This document shows, piece by piece, positions 19,073 to 28,011 of a DNA stretch of 39,002 bases (positions within the stretch are counted from its first letter, which is position 1; each line of letters opens with the position of its first letter). The notes under the pieces are model-generated. The model was not told the DNA's origin and ran no database searches. It saw only the letters and a list, made by a program, of their open reading frames with translations. The stretch is from positions 1 to 39,002 of the forward strand of contig CAIVJW010000251.1 of assembly GCA_903906315.1 (NCBI GenBank). The letters run 5' to 3'. Position numbers and translations under genes: made by a program. The stretch comes from an uncultured delta proteobacterium. GTDB lineage: Bacteria; Myxococcota_A; Polyangia; Polyangiales; Polyangiaceae.

Positions 19073-20314
19073 GTGAGCACGCCGGCCGACGTCCGTCTCC
19101 TCTTCGCGACGCGGGCGGTGCGCCTGTTCGCCTACGGCTTCCTCTCGGTCGTCCTCGTCCTCTACCTCGCGGCCCTCGGCCACTCCGAGGCGCGCATCGG
19201 CCTGCTCCTGTCGCTCACCCTCGCGGGCGACACCGTGATCTCGCTCGGCCTGACGACGCGCGCCGACCGCGCGGGGCGGCGCACGACCCTCCTCGTGGGC
19301 GCCGCGCTCATGGTCCTCGCCGGCGTGATCTTCGCGGCGACGTCGAGCTTCGCGATCCTGCTCTTCGCCGCCACGATCGGCGTCCTCAGCCCCGCGGGAA
19401 GCGAGGTCGGCCCGTTCCTCGCCGTCGAGCAGGCCGCGCTCACGCAGGCGCTCCCGGCCGCGCGGCGCACCAAGGCGTTCGCCTGGTACGCGCTGGTCGG
19501 ATCGTTCGCGACCGCGCTCGGGTCGCTCGCGGGCGGCGCGATCGCGTCCGTGCTGACGCGCGCCGGCCTCGCCGAGATCGCGGCCTACCGCGCCGTCGTC
19601 GGCGGCTACGCGGCGATGGGCGCCGTGCTGATCGTCCTCTTCACGAGGCTCTCGCCTTCGTGCGAGGCCCCGCCGCCCCAGCGCGAGGCCCCGCCGCGCA
19701 AGCTCGGCCTCGGCCTGCACCGATCGCGCGGCATCGTGCTCCGCCTCTCCGCGCTGTTCTCGGTCGACGCCTTCGCGGGCGGCTTCGTCGTGCAGAGCTT
19801 CGTCGCGTACTGGTTTCACCAGCGCTTCGGCGCCGCCCCCGCGACGATCGGCGCGATCTTCTTCGGCGCCAACGTGCTGGCCGGCCTGTCCGCGCTCTCG
19901 GCGGCGTGGGTCGCGGCGCGCATCGGCCTCGTGCGGACGATGGTCTACACGCACCTGCCGTCGAACGTGCTGCTCCTGATCGTGCCGCTGATGCCGACCC
20001 TGCCGCTGGCGATGGCGGTGCTGTTCCTGCGCTTCTCGATCTCGCAGATGGACGTGCCCACGCGGCAGTCCTACGTGATGGCCGTCGTCGACCCGGACGA
20101 GCGCTCCGCGGCGGCCGGTGTCACGGGCATCGCGCGCACGATCGGCGCGTCGCTCGCGCCCATGGTGGCCGGCCCGCTCTACGCCGTGCCGGCGCTCGCG
20201 AGCGTGCCGTTCTTCGTCTGCGGGCTGCTCAAGATCGGCTACGACCTCGCGCTCTACCGCGCCTTCTCGGCGCTGCCTCCGCCCGAGGAGCACGAGGGCG
20301 CGCCGAGGGCGTGA
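19073..20314 (+). CDS. MFS transporter
   Basis: Membrane protein of 413 aa with about 12 predicted helices in two halves joined by a Pro-rich loop (near residue 205). The MFS loop 2-3 signature appears as TTRADRAGRR (normally GxLaDrxGrr). The second half contains RFSISQMDVPTRQSYVMAVV, a pattern seen in MFS proteins close to the drug-efflux branch. The substrate is unknown. GTG 19073 is 9 nt downstream of the ATPase gene, suggesting co-transcription. It converges with csoR, 1 nt apart. Confidence 0.85.
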   Translation: MSTPADVRLLFATRAVRLFAYGFLSVVLVLYLAALGHSEARIGLLLSLTLAGDTVISLGLTTRADRAGRRTTLLVGAALMVLAGVIFAATSSFAILLFAATIGVLSPAGSEVGPFLAVEQAALTQALPAARRTKAFAWYALVGSFATALGSLAGGAIASVLTRAGLAEIAAYRAVVGGYAAMGAVLIVLFTRLSPSCEAPPPQREAPPRKLGLGLHRSRGIVLRLSALFSVDAFAGGFVVQSFVAYWFHQRFGAAPATIGAIFFGANVLAGLSALSAAWVAARIGLVRTMVYTHLPSNVLLLIVPLMPTLPLAMAVLFLRFSISQMDVPTRQSYVMAVVDPDERSAAAGVTGIARTIGASLAPMVAGPLYAVPALASVPFFVCGLLKIGYDLALYRAFSALPPPEEHEGAPRA

Positions 20315-20315
20315 G

Positions 20316-20633
20316 TCAGCGCGTGAAGGCGCCGATCACGCTCAGCAGCTCGTCTACCGCCGCGTCGCCGCGCCCCCGCTGCACCGCGTCGCGCAGGCAG
20401 CCGCGCGCGTGATCGCGGACCATCGCCAGGGCGACCGCGTCGAGCGCCGATCGCACGGCCGCGATCTGCGTCAGCACGTCGACGCAGGGGCGCGCGTCCT
20501 CGACCATGGCGGCGAGCCCGCGCACCTGCCCCTCGATGCGGCGCAGGCGCCTTTGCAGCGCTTGCGGGTCGGTGCGCGCGCGCGGCTTGGCCGGCGTGGC
20601 GGGCGCCGCGTCAGGGCGCTTCGAAGCCGGCAT
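20316..20633 (-). CDS. csoR: CsoR-type copper-sensing repressor
   Basis: Small all-helical DNA-binding protein of 105 aa in the CsoR/RcnR/FrmR family. Core: LQRRLRRIEGQVRGLAAMVE, then Cys50, His75 and Cys79 with exactly the Cys-24-His-3-Cys spacing of the copper(I) site in CsoR; FrmR and RcnR lack the last Cys. It should release DNA on binding Cu(I). It is the last gene of the copA-copZ-csoR operon, starting inside the 3' end of copZ (23-nt overlap). The likely target is the palindrome at 23322-23338 before copA, giving autoregulation. Confidence 0.9.
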   Translation of the reverse strand: MPASKRPDAAPATPAKPRARTDPQALQRRLRRIEGQVRGLAAMVEDARPCVDVLTQIAAVRSALDAVALAMVRDHARGCLRDAVQRGRGDAAVDELLSVIGAFTR

Positions 20634-20817
20634 CCTGGATCGCCGCCTTCAGCTGCCCGACGTTCGCGACCGCCGGGTCGAACGTCACCTCGGCCTCCGC
20701 GCGCTCGAGCGACACGGCCGCGCTCTTCACGCCCGCGACGCCCGTGAGCACGTTCGTCACGCTGCGCACGCAGCCCATGCACGTCATCCCGTCGACCTTC
20801 ACCTTGACCGATTCCAT
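20611..20817 (-). CDS. copZ: CopZ-like copper chaperone (single HMA domain)
   Basis: Cytosolic Cu(I) carrier of 68 aa made of one heavy-metal-associated domain. The MxCxxC site reads GMTCMGC (residues 10-16), followed by the usual betaalphabeta pattern and GFEAP at the end. It lies between copA (69 nt upstream, with a duplicated palindrome in the gap) and csoR. It probably hands copper to CopA or to CsoR. Confidence 0.9.
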   Translation of the reverse strand: MESVKVKVDGMTCMGCVRSVTNVLTGVAGVKSAAVSLERAEAEVTFDPAVANVGQLKAAIQDAGFEAP

Positions 20818-20838
20818 TCGCGTGAGCCTCCTGCCTGG

Positions 20839-20901
20839 GTCGCCGGCCTCATGGCCGGGGGTACTGATTCGCGGTGGTCGCCGGCCTCATGGCCGGGGTA
20901 C
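20839..20901. repeat. Duplicated palindrome between copA and copZ
   Basis: Two near-identical 25-26-nt direct copies (20839-20864 and 20877-20901), 38 bp apart. Each contains the inverted repeat CCGGCC-TCAT-GGCCGG followed by GGGG(G)TAC. The second copy overlaps the last codons and stop of copA. As RNA each makes a 6-bp hairpin with a 4-nt loop, which could tune copZ-csoR expression relative to copA. A TACCCC half-site in each copy is reminiscent of the CsoR operator arm. Confidence 0.6.
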
Positions 20902-23307
20902 GGATGCGGCGGGGCCGCCGTGCGGGGCCGGGCGCCATCGCTTGAGCAGCAGCGAGCTGGTGACGACCGACACCGAGCTCAGCGCCATCGCGCCGCCCGC
21001 GAGGACGGGGCTCAGCAGCCCGGACGCCGCGAGCGGCAGCCCGAGCACGTTGTAGAAGAACGCAAAGAACAGGTTTTGCCGGATCTTCGCGAGTGTCGCG
21101 CGCGAGAGGTCGATCGCGTCGGCGACGCCCCGCAGGTCGTTTCGGATCAGCGTCACGTCGGCCGCCTCGATGGCGATGTCCGACCCCGACGCGAGCGCGA
21201 AGCTCACGTCCGCCGCGGCGAGCGCGGGCGCGTCGTTCACGCCGTCGCCCGCCATCGCGACGAGGCCGCCCTCGGCCTTGAGCCGCTCGACCTCGGCGGC
21301 CTTGCCCTGCGGCAGGACCTCCGCGAGCACGCGATCGATGCCGAGGGTCGCGGCGACGGCGCGCGCGGTGACCTCGTTGTCGCCGGTGATCATCACGACC
21401 GTCACGCCCATCGCGGCGAGCCTGCGCACCGCCTCGGCCGACGAGGGGCGGGGCGCGTCGGCGAGCGCGAGGAGGCCGACCGAACGGCCCGCGGCCGCGA
21501 CCGCGACCACCGTCCGACCGCCCGCCGACAGGCGCGCGACCTCGGCCGCGTCGACCTCGACGCCGCGCGCCGCGAGGAAGGCCGGCGACCCGAGCAGCGC
21601 CGCCTCGCCATCCACCGTGCCCGTGACGCCGAGGCCGGTCTGCGAGGCGAAGTCCGCGAGCGCGCCCGCGGCCGCGCCCTCGCGGTCGGCGTACGCCGCG
21701 ATCGCGAGGGCGAGCGGGTGCTTCGACCCCTGCTCGAGCGTGCGCGCCACCCGGAGCAGCCGGGGCGTGTCGCCGCCCGTGGCGATCGCGGCGACGACCT
21801 CCGGCCGCCCCTCGGTGAGCGTGCCCGTCTTGTCGACGACGAGCGTGCGCACCTTCTCCGCGCGCTCGAGCGCGGCGGCGTCGCGCACGAGGACGCCCGA
21901 CTGCGCGCCGCGTCCCGTGCCGACCATGATGGCCGTCGGCGTGGCGAGCCCGAGCGCGCACGGGCACGCGATCACCAGCACCGCGACGGCCCGCACGAGC
22001 GCCTGCACGGGGTCGCCCGCGATCGCCCAGCCGACGAACGTGACCAGCGCGATCGACACGACGACCGGCACGAAGACGGCCGACACGCGGTCGACCAGGC
22101 GCTGGATCGGGGCCTTCGACCCCTGCGCCCGCTCGGTCAGCCGCACGATCTCGGCGAGCTGCGTGTGGGCGCCGGTGCCGGTCGCGCGCACGCCGATCGT
22201 GCCTTCGAGGTTCTGCGTGCCGGCGAAGACGCGGTCGCCCGCTCCGCGTTCGCGCGGCATGCTCTCGCCCGTCAGCATGCTCTCGTCGACGGCGGATCGG
22301 CCGTCGACCACCTCGCCGTCGACCGGGAGCCGCTCGCCCGCGCGCACGACGACCCGATCGCCGACCGCGATCGCGGCGACGTCGACCTCGACCAGGGCGC
22401 CGTCGCGGTCCACGATCGCCGTCCGCGGCGCGAGGCCCAGAAGCTCCTCGATCGCGGCGGACGTGCTGCCCTTGGCGCGCGCCTCGAGGACCTTGCCGAG
22501 CAGCACCAGCGTGATGACGGCCGCCGACGCCTCGAAGTAGACGTGCTGCGAGTGCAGGCCGATCACGGTGACGACCGCCGAGATCGCGAACGCCATCGAG
22601 GTGCCGAGCGCGACGAGCACGTCCATGTTCGCCGCCCCGCCGCGCAGCGCGTGGTACGCGCCGACGTAGAAGCGGCGGCCCACCCAGAGCTGGACGGGCG
22701 TCGCCAGCGCGAGCTGAATCGGCCGCGGGACGAGCTCGTGACGCCCCGCGAACATGGCGCCCATCTCGATCATCAGCGGCAGCGTGAGCGCGGCCGACAG
22801 GGCGAGCTGGCGGAGCTGCCGGGCCTGGTCCGCGACGCGGCGCGCCTTCTGGGCCGCCCGATCGGCGCCCTCGACCGACGCGGCGCCGTAGCCGGCCCGC
22901 TTGACGGCGGCGACCAGCGCTTCGATCGCGGGGCCGTCCGGGGCGACCTCGATCCGCGCGCGCTCGGTGGCGAAGTTGACCGTGGCTCGCACGCCCGGGA
23001 TCCGGCCGATCACGGCCTCGAGGCGCGTCGCGCACGCGGCGCACGTCATGCCGTCGATCGCGAGCTCGATCTCGCGTGGAGAGACGCCGTAGCCGGCCTT
23101 CTTCACGGCGGCGACGACGTCGGCCGGCGCCACCTGCGCGGGGTCGTAGCGCACGCTCGCGCGCTCGGAGGCGAAGCTCACGCTCGCGCGGACGCCGGGC
23201 AGCCGGTTCAGCGTCTTCTCGATGCGCGCGGCGCACGCGGCGCACGTCATGCCTTCGACGCGCAGGTCGATCTCGGCCGCGGGCGGGGCGGGGGACGCCG
23301 GGCTCAT
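20887..23307 (-). CDS. copA: Copper-exporting P1B-type ATPase
   Basis: Cu(I) efflux pump in the cytoplasmic membrane, 806 aa, typical for bacterial CopA. Two N-terminal HMA domains (GMTCAAC at about 19-25 and 86-92), eight predicted helices, the copper-binding ACPCALGLATPTA in helix 6, phosphorylation site VVDKTGTLTEG, the nucleotide-binding HP pair in SKHPLALA, and GDGVNDAPAL. ATG 23307 sits 14 nt after a perfect CsoR-type operator. The operon continues with copZ and csoR. The upstream region between here and the divergent fdhD is about 100 nt. Confidence 0.95.
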   Translation of the reverse strand: MSPASPAPPAAEIDLRVEGMTCAACAARIEKTLNRLPGVRASVSFASERASVRYDPAQVAPADVVAAVKKAGYGVSPREIELAIDGMTCAACATRLEAVIGRIPGVRATVNFATERARIEVAPDGPAIEALVAAVKRAGYGAASVEGADRAAQKARRVADQARQLRQLALSAALTLPLMIEMGAMFAGRHELVPRPIQLALATPVQLWVGRRFYVGAYHALRGGAANMDVLVALGTSMAFAISAVVTVIGLHSQHVYFEASAAVITLVLLGKVLEARAKGSTSAAIEELLGLAPRTAIVDRDGALVEVDVAAIAVGDRVVVRAGERLPVDGEVVDGRSAVDESMLTGESMPRERGAGDRVFAGTQNLEGTIGVRATGTGAHTQLAEIVRLTERAQGSKAPIQRLVDRVSAVFVPVVVSIALVTFVGWAIAGDPVQALVRAVAVLVIACPCALGLATPTAIMVGTGRGAQSGVLVRDAAALERAEKVRTLVVDKTGTLTEGRPEVVAAIATGGDTPRLLRVARTLEQGSKHPLALAIAAYADREGAAAGALADFASQTGLGVTGTVDGEAALLGSPAFLAARGVEVDAAEVARLSAGGRTVVAVAAAGRSVGLLALADAPRPSSAEAVRRLAAMGVTVVMITGDNEVTARAVAATLGIDRVLAEVLPQGKAAEVERLKAEGGLVAMAGDGVNDAPALAAADVSFALASGSDIAIEAADVTLIRNDLRGVADAIDLSRATLAKIRQNLFFAFFYNVLGLPLAASGLLSPVLAGGAMALSSVSVVTSSLLLKRWRPAPHGGPAASVPRP

Positions 23308-23316
23308 CGCCGGCTG

Positions 23317-23345
23317 GAGGTATACCCCGGTGGGGTATGCGTCAA
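23317..23345 (-). promoter_or_regulatory. copA promoter with CsoR-type operator
   Basis: Perfect 7-bp inverted repeat ATACCCC-GGT-GGGGTAT at 23322-23338, matching the C-rich/G-rich palindrome with TA ends bound by CsoR proteins. On the minus strand it directly follows TTGACG (23345-23340), a good -35, and runs into a weak -10 (TATACC or TACCTC, 23324-23317). Bound repressor would therefore block RNA polymerase. Spacing to the copA ATG is 14 nt. Confidence 0.75.
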
Positions 23346-23409
23346 GGGACGGTCCCGCCGCGCCCGGTGCGCGTTCGCGCGCGCCGAAGCGCTTTGCTAC
23401 GATCGCGCG

Positions 23410-24234
23410 GTGCGCCGACCGAGCCCCGTGCGCGACGTCGATCTGATCCGGGTGCGCGGCGCCACCGCGGCGCCCGCGAGCGACTGGCTGGCCATCGAGG
23501 AGCCGCTCGAGATCCGCGCCGAGGCTCCGGGGCAGGAGGCCTCGCCCGTCGCGATCACCATGCGCACGCCCGGCCACGACGACGAGCTCGCGGTGGGCTT
23601 CCTGTTCGGCGAGGGCCTGATCGCGAGCGCGGGCGACCTCGCTTCGCCGCCGTTCGGACCCACACCGCGCGGCCGGGCCGGGTCTGTCGTCGTGCGCCTC
23701 GCGCGCCCGTTCGACGCCGATCGCGCGCGCCGCGAGTTCCCCGTCACCTCGAGCTGCGGGATCTGCGGCGCCGCGGCCCTCGACCGGCTCGTCGACCTCG
23801 CGCCCCGGCTCGGCGGCGGCCCGGCCGTCCCGCGCGCCGCGCTCGCGGGCATGCCGGCCACGCTCCGCGCCGGGCAGCCGACGTTCGACCGGACCGGCGG
23901 GCTGCACGCGGCCGGGCTCTTCCGGGCCGACGGCGCGGTCGTCGCCGTGCGGGAGGACGTCGGTCGCCACAACGCCGTCGACGAGCTCTGCGGCCGCGCG
24001 CTCCTCGACCGCACGCTCCCGCTCGACGACCTCGTCCTGCTCGTGTCGGGCCGCGTGAGCTTCGACATCCTCCAGAAGGCCGCGCGCGCCGGCGTGACGG
24101 TCCTCGCCGCGATCTCCGCGCCCTCGAGCCTCGCCGTGCAGGCGGCCGATCGGCTCGGCATGACGCTCGTCGGGTTCCTCCGCGACGGCGACTTCAACGT
24201 GTACGCGCACCCCCACCGCCTCGTGATCGCGTAG
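23410..24234 (+). CDS. fdhD: FdhD, sulfur-transfer protein for formate dehydrogenase
   Basis: Cytosolic maturation factor of 274 aa. It passes sulfur from the cysteine desulfurase IscS to the Mo-bisPGD cofactor of formate dehydrogenase, without which the enzyme is inactive. Visible family motifs: EEPLEIRAEA, TPGHDDELAVGFLFGEGL, the sulfur-accepting CGIC loop (Cys116 and Cys119), GGLHAAGLF, EDVGRHNAVDE and SGRVSFDILQKAA. GTG 23410 gives the normal length. A -10-like TACGAT (23398-23403) lies 6 nt before it, so the message may lack a leader. The formate dehydrogenase genes follow directly. Confidence 0.94.
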   Translation: MRRPSPVRDVDLIRVRGATAAPASDWLAIEEPLEIRAEAPGQEASPVAITMRTPGHDDELAVGFLFGEGLIASAGDLASPPFGPTPRGRAGSVVVRLARPFDADRARREFPVTSSCGICGAAALDRLVDLAPRLGGGPAVPRAALAGMPATLRAGQPTFDRTGGLHAAGLFRADGAVVAVREDVGRHNAVDELCGRALLDRTLPLDDLVLLVSGRVSFDILQKAARAGVTVLAAISAPSSLAVQAADRLGMTLVGFLRDGDFNVYAHPHRLVIA

Positions 24235-24293
24235 CGCACCGCGGCGTCGCCGCGCGCCGGGACGCTGGCCGGACCGTCGTATATGGTGCGGCC

Positions 24294-26201
24294 ATGAAGC
24301 TGCCTCGCCTCACCGAGCCCCTGGTCCGCGATCACGGCGCGCTCCGCGCGGCCTCCTGGGACGAGGCCCTCGACCGCGCCGCCGGCCTGATCCGCGCGTC
24401 GGTCGACCGGCACGGCCCGGGCGCGTTCGGGCTCTTCAGCTGCTCGAAGGCCACGAACGAGGTCAACTACCTCGCCCAGAAGCTCGCGCGCGTCGTCATC
24501 GGATCGAACAACGTCGACAGCTGCAACCGCACCTGACACGCCCCCAGCGTCGTCGGTCTGGCGACGGTCTTCGGAGCGGGCGGGAGCACGAGCTCGTACC
24601 GCGAGGTGGAGGAGGCGGACGTCGTCATCCTGTGGGGATCGAACGCCCGCGAGACGCACCCGATCTTCTTCCACCACGTGATCGCCGCCGTGCGCCGCGG
24701 GGCGCGGCTCTACGTCGTCGATCCTCGCCGCACGGCCTCGGCCGCGTGGGCCGACGGGTGGCTGCCGGTCGAGGTCGGCACCGACATCGCGCTCGCCAAC
24801 GCCGTCGCGCGCGCGATCCTCGACCACGGCCTCGAGGACCGCGCGTTCGTCGCTCGGGCCACGGTCGGCTTCGAGGCGTGGCGGTCCTCGCTCGCCGGTG
24901 CCGATCGGGCGAGCGCCGAGCGCACGACGGGCGTGCCGGCCGCGACGATCGATCGGATGGCGATCGACTACGCGCGCGCCGACCGCGCGATGATCTGCTG
25001 GACGCTCGGCATCACCGAGCACCACAACGCGGTCGACAACGTCTTCTCGCTCATCAACCTCGCCTTGCTCACGGGCCACGTCGGCCGCTGGGGATCGGGG
25101 CTGAACCCGCTGCGAGGCCAGAACAACGTGCAGGGCGGGGGAGACATGGGCGCGCTGCCGCACAAGCTCGCCGGCTTTCAGGACGTCGAGGACGCCGAGG
25201 TGCGCGGCCGCTTCGACCGCGCGTGGGGCGCGACCATCCCGCCGAAGCAGGGCTGGCACCTGACGCAGATGTTCGACGCGATGGATCGCGGCGATCTCAC
25301 GGCGCTCTACGTGGTCGGCGAGAACCCGGCGCAGTCCGAGGCCGACGCGCACCGCACGCGCGCGCGCCTGCGCGGCCTCGAGGCGCTCGTCGTGCAGGAC
25401 ATCTTCCTCACGAAGACGGCCGAGCTCGCCGACGTGGTCCTGCCCGCGTCCGCGAGCTTCTGCGAGGCGGAGGGCACCGTGACGAACAGCGAGCGGCGCG
25501 TGCAGCGCGTGCGGCGCGCGGTCGGCCTGCCCGGCGAGGCCCGCGACGACCTCGCGATCCTCTGCGAGCTGGCGCGGCGGCTGGGCCGCGATCTCGGCGA
25601 CCCGACGCCCGAGCAGCTCTGGGACGAGGTGCGATCGCTCTCGCCGATGCACGCGGGCATGAGCTACCGGCGCCTCGCGGACCTCGGCGGCATCCAGTGG
25701 CCGTGCCCCGACGACGACCACCCGGGATCGCCGTTCCTCCACGGGCGGCTCTGGGAGGACCCGATCGTGGGGCCGCGCGCGCCCTTCCACGCGGTCACCC
25801 ACGCGCCGCCGGTCGAGGCGCTCGACGACGCCTTCCCGCTGCGCCTCACCACGGGCAGGCGCCTCGACTCGTACAACACCGGCGTGCAGTCGGGCGGCCT
25901 CGCGTCGCCGAGGCGCCGAGGCGAGACCGTCGACGTACACCCCGCCGACGCGGACCGGATCGGCGCCGCCGACGGCGATCTCGTGCGCGTCACGTCGCGG
26001 CGCGGGTCGGTCGTCGCCCCCCTGCGCCGCGACCCCGGGCTCCGCCCCGGGCTGGTCTTCATGACGCTGCACTTCCCCGACGAGGTCGACACCAACGTGC
26101 TCACCATCGACGTGACCGATCCGCGCGCCGGCACGGCGGAGTTCAAGGCCGCCGCCGTGCGCGTCGAACGCCTCGCGGGCGCGCAGGGCGAGGGGGCGTA
26201 G
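24294..26201 (+). CDS. fdhA: Formate dehydrogenase catalytic Mo/W subunit, selenocysteine-containing, lacking its FeS N-terminus
   Basis: Catalytic domain that oxidises formate to CO2, 635 aa, cytosolic. An in-frame TGA at 24534-24536 is read as selenocysteine 81: the frame is open on both sides and the context NNVDSCNRT-U-HAPSVVGL matches Sec/Cys formate dehydrogenases, with the catalytic His next. A SECIS-like hairpin follows at once. The rest shows ARETHPIFFHHV, GITEHHNAVDN, LNPLRGQNNVQGGGDMGALP, VGENPAQSEAD and the C-terminal binding domain (LTTGRRLDSYNTG). Unusually, the protein begins at MKLPRLTEPLVRDHG. The N-terminal [4Fe-4S] domain normally fused in front is missing here and is found at the end of the gene at 28008-28928. 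The next gene starts 1 nt after its TAG. Plain annotation would miscall it as a broken gene. Confidence 0.92.
24534..24565 (+). promoter_or_regulatory. Selenocysteine codon and SECIS hairpin
   Basis: TGA at 24534-24536 is followed after 18 nt by loop GGTCT (24555-24559) on the stem GTCGTC/GGCGAC (24549-24554 with 24560-24565), one pair being a U-G wobble at the position of the bulged U. The GGUCU loop and the 18-nt distance match my memory of the E. coli fdhF SECIS, which binds SelB. Confidence 0.85.
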
Positions 26202-26202
26202 C

Positions 26203-28011
26203 GTGGATCTCCGACCGATCCAGGCTACCGCGAGCGCGGTCGAGGTCCTCGCGATCGACGCCGTGATCGACCCGGCCCTCGGCGATCCCGAGGGCCTGCG
26301 CGCGATCGAGGCGCGGCGGCACCTCCTGCTCCCGGCGCTCCACGCGGTGCAGGCGCGCGTCGGCTGGATCAGCCCCGGCGCGCTCGGCGAGATCGCGCGC
26401 CGCCTGCACGTGCCGCCCGCCGAGGCGTTCGGGGTCGCGAGCTTCTACGCGCTGTTCGCGCTGCGCGATCGGCCCGCGACGGTCGCGCACGTGTGCACCG
26501 ATCTCGCCTGCAAAGCGGCCGGTGCGGACGCGCTCGCGGGCGATCTCGCGCGCGCCGTCGGCCCCGCGGGCGAGGCGCGCGGCGGGGCGACGTGGCTCGA
26601 GAGCCCGTGCCTCGGGCTGTGCGACCAGGCCCCGGCCGCGCTCGTCACGGTCGCCGGGGATCGCCCGCGCGCACGCGCGTTCGGCGGCGCGACGGCGGCG
26701 CGCGTCCTCGAAGCGCTGGCCGGTCGGCGCGTCGGCGATCCGCCCCGCACCGTGATCCCGCAGGCCGGCAGCGCGGATCTCCGCCTGCTTCGCCGCGTCG
26801 GCGTGGTCGACCCGGCGAGCCTCGACGAGTACCGCGCCCACGGCGGCTACGTGGCGCTGCGCCGCGCCCTCGATCTCGGCCCCGCCGGCGTCGTGCGCGA
26901 GGTGACCGAGGCGCGCCTCGTCGGTCGCGGCGGCGCCGGCTTCCCGACGGGCCGCAAGTGGGAGGCCGTCGCGAAGCAGGTCGCGCGCCCGCACTACGTC
27001 GTCTGCAACGCCGACGAGTCGGAGCCCGGCACCTTCAAGGACCGCGTGCTGATGGAGGACGACCCGTTCGCCGTGCTCGAGGCGATGACGATCGCCGGCC
27101 TCGCGACCGGCTCCGAGAAGGGCTTCCTCTACGTGCGCGGCGAGTACCCGCTCGCGACCGATCGCCTCACGATCGCGATCGACGCGGCGCGCGCGCGCGG
27201 CCTCCTCGGCGAGGACGTGATGGGCCGCGGCCTGCGCTTCGACGTCGAGATCCGGCGCGGCGCGGGCGCGTACGTCTGCGGCGAGGAGACGGCGCTGATG
27301 GCCTCGATCGAGGGCTTCCGCGGCGAGCCGCGCACCAAGCCGCCGTTCCCGGTCGAGGTCGGCCTCTTCGGCAAGCCGACGTGCGTGAACAACGTCGAGA
27401 CCCTCGTGGCCGCCCTCGAGGTGATCACCGTCGGCGCCGCCGCGTACGCCGCGACCGGCGCCCCGTCCGCGACGGGCACCAAGCTCTTCTGCGTCTCGGG
27501 CCACGTCGCGCGCCCGGGCGTCTACGAGGTGCCCCTCGGCACGCGCCTCGATTGCCTGATCGACCTCGCGGGCGGCGCGCGCGAGGGATCGTCCGTGCAG
27601 GCCGTGCTCCTCGGCGGCGCGGCGGGCGGCTTCCTCCGCCCCGACGAGCTTGCCACCCCGCTCACCTTCGACGACGCACGCCGCGCGGGCGCCTCGCTCG
27701 GATCGGGCGTGGTCATCGTGCTCGACGAAGGCGCGGCGATGCCCGAATACCTCGGCCGGATCGCCCGGTTTTTCCGGGATGAATCGTGCGGTCAGTGCGT
27801 CCCGTGCCGCGTCGGCACCGTGCGGCAGGAGGAGCTCGTCGCGCGCCTCGTGCGCGGGCGCCCGATCGGCTCGCAGGAGGACGAGCGCGCGCTCCTCGGC
27901 GAGCTCGGCCAGGCGATGCGCGACGCCTCGATCTGCGGGCTCGGCCAGACCGCGACGAGCGCGATCGAGTCCGCGGTCGCGAAGCTCGGCGTGCTCGGGG
28001 GCCGTTCGTGA
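26203..28011 (+). CDS. NAD-dependent formate dehydrogenase FdsG-FdsB fusion (NuoE-NuoF type)
   Basis: Diaphorase subunit of 602 aa passing electrons from FeS clusters to NAD+; cytosolic. The N-terminal thioredoxin-like NuoE/FdsG part (about 20-165) has [2Fe-2S] ligands Cys98, Cys103, Cys136 and Cys140. The NuoF/FdsB part (about 185-600) has the FMN/NAD motif GRGGAGFPTGRKWE, ADESEPGTFKDR, GAGAYVCGEETALM, and a [4Fe-4S] site Cys529, Cys532, Cys535 and Cys578. In Rhodobacter- or Cupriavidus-type enzymes these are two genes; here they are one chain. It is flanked by the two pieces of the catalytic subunit: GTG 26203 is 1 nt after the catalytic gene, and the stop overlaps the next GTG. Confidence 0.93.
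   Translation: MDLRPIQATASAVEVLAIDAVIDPALGDPEGLRAIEARRHLLLPALHAVQARVGWISPGALGEIARRLHVPPAEAFGVASFYALFALRDRPATVAHVCTDLACKAAGADALAGDLARAVGPAGEARGGATWLESPCLGLCDQAPAALVTVAGDRPRARAFGGATAARVLEALAGRRVGDPPRTVIPQAGSADLRLLRRVGVVDPASLDEYRAHGGYVALRRALDLGPAGVVREVTEARLVGRGGAGFPTGRKWEAVAKQVARPHYVVCNADESEPGTFKDRVLMEDDPFAVLEAMTIAGLATGSEKGFLYVRGEYPLATDRLTIAIDAARARGLLGEDVMGRGLRFDVEIRRGAGAYVCGEETALMASIEGFRGEPRTKPPFPVEVGLFGKPTCVNNVETLVAALEVITVGAAAYAATGAPSATGTKLFCVSGHVARPGVYEVPLGTRLDCLIDLAGGAREGSSVQAVLLGGAAGGFLRPDELATPLTFDDARRAGASLGSGVVIVLDEGAAMPEYLGRIARFFRDESCGQCVPCRVGTVRQEELVARLVRGRPIGSQEDERALLGELGQAMRDASICGLGQTATSAIESAVAKLGVLGGRS

Noticed and set aside
24534-24536. TGA apparently breaking the formate dehydrogenase gene (pseudogene or two genes)
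   Set aside because: The frame continues without shift, the position is the catalytic Sec/Cys site, and a SECIS-like hairpin follows; it is read as selenocysteine.
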